A stretch of DNA of 10,764 nt from Anaerolineae bacterium. GTDB taxonomy: Bacteria; Chloroflexota; Anaerolineae; DRVO01. The stretch is from contig JAAYAV010000462.1 in assembly GCA_012719195.1 (NCBI GenBank), forward strand, positions 1-10,764. Reading direction: 5' to 3'. Of this stretch, positions 6,814-10,764 are shown in pieces; the first letter of the stretch is position 1, and every line of letters starts with the position of its first letter. The notes under the pieces are model-generated. The model was given only the letters and a program-made list of their open reading frames with translations. It did not search any database and was not told the origin of the DNA. The position numbers were made by a program, and so were the translations under genes.

Positions 6814-7752
6814 ATGAAGGCGGGCACCAACCTAGAGACCGTCCTATCCGCGCATCGCTTCGCCGTGACGGGCGAACTCGGTCCCCCCAAGGGGGGCGAC
6901 GCCGAAGTCGTCAAGAAGAAGATCGAGTTGCTCCGCGGCTACGTCGATGCCGTCAACGTCACCGACAACCAGACAGCCGTGACTCGCATGTCGAGTGTGG
7001 CCGCCGCAGCGCTGGTGGTTCAGGGCGGGCTCGAGCCCGTAATGCAAATGACAGTGCGCGACCGCAACCGTCTGGCCATCCAGGCTGACATCCTGGGCGC
7101 CTATGGGCTGGGCATTCGCAACATCCTGTGCCTCTCCGGCGACCATCAGTCCTTCGGCAACCATCCGCAGGCGCGCGCCGCCCAGGACATCGACTCCATG
7201 CAGCTCATCAAGATGGTGAGCGACATGCGGGAACTGGGGGTGTTCATCAACGGCGAGCAGATGGAGTGCCCGCCGCGGATGCTCGTGGGAGCGGCCGCCA
7301 ATCCCTTCGCCGAGCCCTACGACTTTCGCCCGCACCGCTTGGCCAAGAAGGTGGCTGCCGGCGCCGACTTCATCCAGACGCAGCTTGTCTTCAACGTCGA
7401 GCGCTTCCGGGAATACATGGCTCGGGTGGTGGACCTGGGGCTGGCGGAAAAGGTGAGCATCATGGCCGGCGTCGGCCCCATCAAGTCCATCGGGGCAGCC
7501 AAGTACATGGCGGAGAACGTTCCCGGTCTCGAGGTGCCCGACGAAATCGTGAAGCGGATCTCCGGCGCCCCGCGTCCGAAGCGAGCCGCGGAAGGGATCG
7601 CCATCTGCGCCGAGATCATCCAGCAGGTGCGGGAGATCCCCGGCGTAGCCGGCGTACACATCATGGCCATCGAGTGGGAACAGGCGGTCAAGGACATCAC
7701 CGCGAGCGCCGGCCTCCTGCCCCGGCCCGAGCCTGTGCTAGCTCCCGCCTAG
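6814..7752 (+). CDS. metF: Methylenetetrahydrofolate reductase family protein
   Basis: A 312-residue FAD-dependent TIM-barrel protein that would interconvert 5,10-methylenetetrahydrofolate and 5-methyltetrahydrofolate, feeding methionine synthesis or, run the other way, methyl oxidation. Features seen: the N-terminal VTGELGPPKG with the conserved catalytic-type Glu21, NVTDN at 48-52, QMTVRDRNR at 78-86, LSGDHQ at 107-112 (the usual L-x-G-D flavin/folate segment), PPRMLVGAAANPF at 153-165, ADFIQTQLVFN at 184-194 and GVHIMA at 280-285. Length is close to E. coli MetF (about 296) with a short Pro-rich tail. It reads away from hsp20 and precedes the threonine aldolase operon by 249 bases. No metV-like or corrinoid partner is in the window, so whether it serves methionine synthesis or a C1 pathway cannot be told here. 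The electron donor is unknown. Confidence 0.9.
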   Translation: MKAGTNLETVLSAHRFAVTGELGPPKGGDAEVVKKKIELLRGYVDAVNVTDNQTAVTRMSSVAAAALVVQGGLEPVMQMTVRDRNRLAIQADILGAYGLGIRNILCLSGDHQSFGNHPQARAAQDIDSMQLIKMVSDMRELGVFINGEQMECPPRMLVGAAANPFAEPYDFRPHRLAKKVAAGADFIQTQLVFNVERFREYMARVVDLGLAEKVSIMAGVGPIKSIGAAKYMAENVPGLEVPDEIVKRISGAPRPKRAAEGIAICAEIIQQVREIPGVAGVHIMAIEWEQAVKDITASAGLLPRPEPVLAPA

Positions 7753-7790
7753 AGCCGGGGCCGAACGTGGCGTCGCCGTTAGGGCTGCGC

Positions 7791-7796
7791 TAGAAT
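7791..7796 (+). promoter_or_regulatory. Possible -10 box of the threonine aldolase transcript
   Basis: TAGAAT matches the -10 consensus well and would give a start near 7803, producing a leader of about 200 bases before the aldolase ATG. No convincing -35 box is found at 16-18 bases upstream, so the call is weak; the operon may instead be read through from metF. Confidence 0.3.
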
Positions 7797-7869
7797 TGGC
7801 TCTGCGGGCGCCGTCGGCCTGCGCTCGCTCCAGTCGAGCCGGATACTGGCCGGGGAGCCTTTCGCCCTC

Positions 7870-7935
7870 GTCGCAGTGGCGACGGCAGCGGCCGCTCCCG
7901 GAGCGCAGGCCGCGGACAGCACCATGCTGTGTCGC
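7870..7935 (+). other. Hairpin-rich leader segment ahead of the threonine aldolase gene
   Basis: Three small inverted repeats follow one another: GTCGC-AGTG-GCGAC at 7870-7883, GCGGCC paired with GGCCGC at about 7888-7913 enclosing GCTCC/GGAGC, and ACAGCA-CCA-TGCTGT at 7916-7930. The GGCCGCG part could also pair, with one bulge, to the first arm of the terminator-like hairpin that follows, so a switch between two folds is conceivable. I do not recognise a known riboswitch: no T-box core (GGGTGGNACCGCG), TPP, SAM or glycine riboswitch signature was found. Confidence 0.4.
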
Positions 7936-7939
7936 AATG

Positions 7940-7973
7940 ACGCGGGCCGGCCCAGGGCCCGCGTTCCCTTTTT
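7940..7973 (+). terminator. Rho-independent terminator / attenuator before the threonine aldolase gene
   Basis: ACGCGGGCC and GGCCCGCGT form a perfect nine-base-pair stem around the seven-base loop GGCCCAG, followed by TCCCTTTTT. This is a strong intrinsic-terminator shape. It ends 28 bases before the aldolase ATG, which leaves no room for a separate promoter downstream. It is therefore best read as an attenuator in the leader of the aldolase-PHP-hisD transcript, possibly also limiting read-through from metF. Confidence 0.65.
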
Positions 7974-7991
7974 GGTGCAGCGTACCCATGC

Positions 7992-7997
7992 GGGAGG
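7992..7997 (+). promoter_or_regulatory. Ribosome binding site of the threonine aldolase gene
   Basis: GGGAGG lies four bases before the ATG at 8002. It decides this start over the open frame that extends back to 7876, whose first 42 codons would run through the terminator hairpin. Confidence 0.7.
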
Positions 7998-8001
7998 CAC
8001 G

Positions 8002-9039
8002 ATGATTGACCTTCGAAGCGATACCGTAACTCAGCCCACACCCGCCATGCGCAAGGCCATGGCCGAAGCGGTCCTTGGGGACGATGTCTTCGGCGAGGAT
8101 CCCACCGTCAACCGCCTCCAGGAACTGGCCGCCGAGCGGCTGGGCAAGGAGGCCGGTCTTCTGGTGGTCAGTGGCACCATGGGGAACCTGGTCAGCTGCC
8201 TCACCCACTGCCAGCGGGGCGACGAGATGATCCTGGGCGACCAAGCGCACATTCATCTCTTCGAGGCCGGCGGTATCTCGGCTCTCGGAAGCATCCACCC
8301 ACGCACCGTGCCCAACCTGCCGGACGGGTCCCTGAACCCGGATGACGTCGTCGGAGCCCTGCGCGACCCAGCCAATCTGCACTACCCTAAGTCGCGGCTG
8401 CTGGCGCTGGAGAACACCCACAACCGCTGCGACGGAGCCGCATTGCCGGTGGAGAAGATGGACGCGCTGGGATCACTGGCGCACGAGCATGGGCTGGCGG
8501 TGCATCTCGACGGGGCCCGCGTGTTCAACGCCGCCGTAGCGCTAGGCGTCCCGACAGCGCGTGTCGTCCGCGAGTGCGACTCGGTCCAGTTCTGCCTCTC
8601 CAAGGGCCTCTCCGCGCCCGTGGGGTCCGTCATCGTGGGCAGCAAGGCCTTCATCCAGGAGGCTCGACGGTGGCGCAAGACGGTCGGGGGCGGCATGCGA
8701 CAGGCGGGTATCATCGCGGCCGCCGGCATCGTAGCCCTTAATGAGATGGTGGATCGCCTGGCCGAGGATCACGCCAACGCCAAGCGGCTGGCGGTGGGTC
8801 TAGCAGACTCGCCTTACGTGGACATAGACCCCGGTCGCTACCACACCGATATCATCTACTTCGCACTTAGCGAGCGCTCGCCGCACAGCGCCGGCGCCTT
8901 CCTGGCCCGCCTCAAGGAGCGCGGCGTGCTGGTTTCGCAACCAGGAGGCACCAAGTTCCGCGCCGTGACTCACCACGGCATCAGCGAGTCGGACATCGAC
9001 ACCGCCGTGACCGCCATCGCCGCGGCCGCCGCGTCGTAG
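8002..9039 (+). CDS. ltaE: Low-specificity L-threonine aldolase
   Basis: A 345-residue PLP-dependent fold-type I enzyme that cleaves L-threonine or L-allo-threonine to glycine and acetaldehyde in the cytoplasm. The start at MIDLRSDTVTQPT is the family's standard N terminus. Motifs seen: DDVFGEDPTVNRLQ at 27-40, SGTMGNL at 57-63, HIHLFEAGG at 83-91 with the His that stacks on the cofactor, ENTHN at 137-141, HLDGARVFNA at 168-177 with the PLP-nitrogen Asp170 and Arg172, and the Schiff-base Lys201 in CLSKGLSAPVGS. Length fits the family (about 340). It is the first gene of a compact operon, with a PHP phosphatase gene starting 14 bases after its stop. Its role is probably glycine supply or threonine catabolism; the tie to histidine genes behind it is not obvious. 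A related beta-hydroxy amino acid aldolase activity is possible. Confidence 0.94.
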   Translation: MIDLRSDTVTQPTPAMRKAMAEAVLGDDVFGEDPTVNRLQELAAERLGKEAGLLVVSGTMGNLVSCLTHCQRGDEMILGDQAHIHLFEAGGISALGSIHPRTVPNLPDGSLNPDDVVGALRDPANLHYPKSRLLALENTHNRCDGAALPVEKMDALGSLAHEHGLAVHLDGARVFNAAVALGVPTARVVRECDSVQFCLSKGLSAPVGSVIVGSKAFIQEARRWRKTVGGGMRQAGIIAAAGIVALNEMVDRLAEDHANAKRLAVGLADSPYVDIDPGRYHTDIIYFALSERSPHSAGAFLARLKERGVLVSQPGGTKFRAVTHHGISESDIDTAVTAIAAAAAS

Positions 9040-9041
9040 CC

Positions 9042-9048
9042 GGAGAAG
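9042..9048 (+). promoter_or_regulatory. Ribosome binding site for a TTG start
   Basis: GGAGAAG lies five bases before the TTG at 9054, supporting that non-ATG start for the PHP phosphatase gene. Confidence 0.6.
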
Positions 9049-9053
9049 TTGCT

Positions 9054-9743
9054 TTGCCCGGACGCATAGACCTGCACATGCATACCACCTTCAGCGACGG
9101 GGAACTGATCCCCGGCGAGGCGCTGCAGCGCGCCGTGGCCCTGGAGTACGAGGCGCTCGCCCTGACCGATCACTGTGATGCCTCCAACATCGACATCATT
9201 GTGCCGGCGATGGTCCGCTTTGCCCGGGAGCAGGCGCATCTGTACCCCATCACCTTCCTTGTGGGGGTAGAGCTTACCCATGTGCCGCCCGCCCTGGTGG
9301 CGCCCCTGGCTCAGCGTGCCCGTCGCCTCGGGGCGCAGGTGGTGCTGGTGCATGGCGAAACGGTGGTGGAGCCGGTCCAGCCGGGCACGAACCTGGCCGC
9401 CGCCTCCTGCCCCGACGTCGACGTGCTGGCCCATCCCGGCCTCATCGACGACGAAACGGTCAGGGCAGCGACTGCCAACGGGGTCCACCTGGAGATCAGT
9501 GGCCGCAAGGGCCACTCCTTGGGCAACGGGCGGGTGGCCCAGCGCGCCCTGCGCTACGGGGCCACGCTGGTGGTCGACTCCGACGCTCACAGCCCATCCG
9601 ACATGTTCGGACTGGCGCACGCGGCGGCGGTGGCCGCTGGCGCCGGGCTGGACGCCGACCAGGTGGAGGCCGCCACGGTGCGGAATCCGGCGGCCCTGGT
9701 GCGGCGTTGCCTAGAGCGGGATCGCCTGGCGGAGGGGCGATGA
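9054..9743 (+). CDS. PHP-family phosphatase, candidate histidinol-phosphate phosphatase
   Basis: A compact 229-residue PHP-domain protein with no other domain. All metal-ligand motifs are present: IDLHMHTTFSDG at 5-16 (His8, His10), LTDH at 37-40, the GVEL glutamate at 73, LVHGE with His100, LAHPG with His127 and VDSDAHS at 174-180. PHP phosphatases such as HisK hydrolyse histidinol phosphate to histidinol. Here the gene overlaps hisD by four bases (ATGA), so its product would supply the substrate of the next enzyme; the substrate is inferred from this neighbour, not from sequence alone. It is shorter than classical HisK (about 270). The start is TTG at 9054, backed by GGAGAAG five bases upstream and by the motif lying at the expected distance from the N terminus. 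It is unrelated in detail to the large PHP/AlbA_2 protein elsewhere in the window. General phosphoesterase activity is the alternative. Confidence 0.85.
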   Translation: MPGRIDLHMHTTFSDGELIPGEALQRAVALEYEALALTDHCDASNIDIIVPAMVRFAREQAHLYPITFLVGVELTHVPPALVAPLAQRARRLGAQVVLVHGETVVEPVQPGTNLAAASCPDVDVLAHPGLIDDETVRAATANGVHLEISGRKGHSLGNGRVAQRALRYGATLVVDSDAHSPSDMFGLAHAAAVAAGAGLDADQVEAATVRNPAALVRRCLERDRLAEGR

Positions 9744-10764
9744 CGGAGCTGCCTTTCCGCGTCGCCTACGATGCCCACACCGCCCGTGCGGAGATACTCC
9801 GCCGGGCTCCACTGGGCCATGCCTCGCTGCCTGCGCGGGCGCAGGAGAAGCTGGAGTCCGTCTTCGGCGCGCCCATCAGCGCTGAGGACGCCGTCGACCG
9901 TATCATCGCCGACGTCCGCGATACCGGTGACGAGGCGCTCCGGCGGTACTCCCGCCTGATTGATGGTGTCGAGCTGGGGGCACTGCAGGTGCCGCCGGCT
10001 GAGCTGCAGTCCGCACTCGGCGGGCTACCGGTGGCTCTGCGCCAGGCGCTGGAGACGGCCGCCGCTCGCGTGCGTGCCTTCCACGAGCGACAGCCACGGC
10101 AGTCTTGGCTGCACTGGGAAGGCGATGGCGCCCTGGGTCAGATGGTGCTGCCCCTCGAGCGTGTCGGGGTATACGTGCCCGGGGGCACCGCCCCTCTGGC
10201 CTCATCCCTCATCATGGCTGCCGTCCCCGCCCAGGTCGCCGGCGTCGACGAGATAGTTGTCTGCACGCCTCCTCAGCGCGGCACTGGACTCCCGCACCCG
10301 GTGGTGATGGCGACGGCGGCCCTGCTCGGCCTGGAGCGCGTGTACTGCCTCGGGGGCGCCCAGGCCATCGCCGCCCTGGCCCTGGGAACCGAGACTGTGC
10401 CCAAGGTGGACAAGGTGGTCGGTCCGGGGAACGTCTTCGTGGTTCTGGCCAAGAAGGCCCTCTACGGCGCCGTGGGCATAGAGAGCCTGCCCGGCCCCAC
10501 CGAGACACTCATCATTGCCGACTCCGGTGCCGACGCAGCTACGGTAGCCGCCGACATGCTGGCGCAGGCCGAGCACCTCATGGCGAGCGCTATCGTTATC
10601 ACGACCGCGCCCGAGATGGTGCCCGGCCTCGCCGCCGAGGTGGATCGGCGGCTGCAGGAGGCCGGCGCCGAAGCGGTACGCGAATCCCTTCGGCTGCGCG
10701 GCGGTGTGGTGGTCTGCCGCAACTTGGCCGAGGCCATGTCGTTGGCCAACGAGTATGCCCCCGA
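9740..10764 (+). CDS. hisD: Histidinol dehydrogenase (partial, cut by right edge)
   Basis: HisD oxidises L-histidinol to L-histidine in two NAD-dependent, zinc-assisted steps, the last of histidine synthesis. The 341 residues present are about 80% of the usual 430. Family motifs: VGVYVPGGTAPLASSLIMAA at 142-161, GGAQAIAALALGTE at 205-218, KVVGPGN at 225-231, ESLPGPTETLIIAD at 248-261, and QAEH at 276-279 supplying two zinc ligands. The window ends at NEYAP, just before the expected catalytic Glu-His pair, so those residues and the C-terminal zinc ligands cannot be checked. Two departures from the common enzyme are PGPTE in place of AGPSE and Leu-Met directly after QAEH, where Asp-Pro or similar is common. 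The ATG at 9740 overlaps the upstream stop by four bases and has GGAGGGG just before it, so translation is coupled to the PHP phosphatase. Confidence 0.95.
   Translation, partial: MTELPFRVAYDAHTARAEILRRAPLGHASLPARAQEKLESVFGAPISAEDAVDRIIADVRDTGDEALRRYSRLIDGVELGALQVPPAELQSALGGLPVALRQALETAAARVRAFHERQPRQSWLHWEGDGALGQMVLPLERVGVYVPGGTAPLASSLIMAAVPAQVAGVDEIVVCTPPQRGTGLPHPVVMATAALLGLERVYCLGGAQAIAALALGTETVPKVDKVVGPGNVFVVLAKKALYGAVGIESLPGPTETLIIADSGADAATVAADMLAQAEHLMASAIVITTAPEMVPGLAAEVDRRLQEAGAEAVRESLRLRGGVVVCRNLAEAMSLANEYAP

Noticed and set aside
6844..7659. Minus-strand open frame of 271 codons opposite metF
   Set aside because: Antisense shadow of a well-supported MTHFR-family gene; His/Gly/Asp-rich sequence without family motifs.
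6814..7752. MetF plus corrinoid or Fe-S partner typical of the acetogenic Wood-Ljungdahl pathway
   Set aside because: No MetV-like, hdr or acs gene is in the window, so no such pathway can be claimed from this gene alone.
7880..7973. T-box leader ahead of ltaE
   Set aside because: The terminator tail looks similar, but the invariant TGGN and ACCGCG antiterminator elements and a Stem I pattern are not found.
7876..8001. N-terminal extension of threonine aldolase from an upstream ATG
   Set aside because: It would translate the terminator hairpin, adds residues absent from the family, and a GGGAGG ribosome binding site directly precedes the ATG at 8002.
7738..8421. Minus-strand open frame of 227 codons spanning the leader and the start of ltaE
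   Set aside because: It lies over the terminator and the antisense of the threonine aldolase gene and has no recognisable motif.

Overview
The window is GC-rich bacterial DNA (roughly 60-65% by eye), gene-dense, with two divergent gene blocks meeting at about 6.5-6.8 kb. The mix of genes suggests a Chloroflexota-like or other deep-branching bacterium, possibly from a metagenome: a Lon with an acidic N-terminal extension behind a small heat-shock gene, a short single-domain MTHFR, and a HisD with PGPTE in place of the usual AGPSE. This assignment is an inference from remembered protein flavour and is not secure.

Left block, minus strand, read from 6.6 kb towards 1. A well-formed sigma70-type promoter (TTGATA, 17-bp spacer, TATACT) precedes hsp20, which is followed by lon, then a PHP phosphoesterase/Schlafen-AlbA_2 fusion protein, then a ComQ-like isoprenyl synthase homologue, and finally the N-terminal part of a PDZ-containing multi-pass membrane protein that runs off the left edge. 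I saw no convincing terminator between these five genes. The last two are the most unusual part. An isoprenyl-synthase-fold protein without a recognisable GGKRxRP (IPP-side) motif lies immediately upstream of, and overlaps, a membrane protein whose order of segments (TM, PDZ, several TMs) is that of the sensor kinase ComP. This is the ComQ-ComP arrangement of the Bacillus quorum-sensing locus, but no ComX-like peptide gene is evident.

Right block, plus strand. A methylenetetrahydrofolate reductase family gene (metF-like) is followed by a 249-base gap that holds a strong hairpin plus T-run just ahead of the next gene, which looks like an attenuator. Then comes a tightly packed operon: low-specificity L-threonine aldolase, a compact PHP-family phosphatase (TTG start, 14 bases downstream), and hisD (histidinol dehydrogenase, ATGA overlap, cut off by the right edge). 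The PHP protein next to hisD is a good candidate for histidinol-phosphate phosphatase, giving the last two steps of histidine synthesis in one transcript. MetF and threonine aldolase both touch one-carbon and glycine metabolism.

No tRNA, rRNA, CRISPR array, insertion sequence or integrase was seen.
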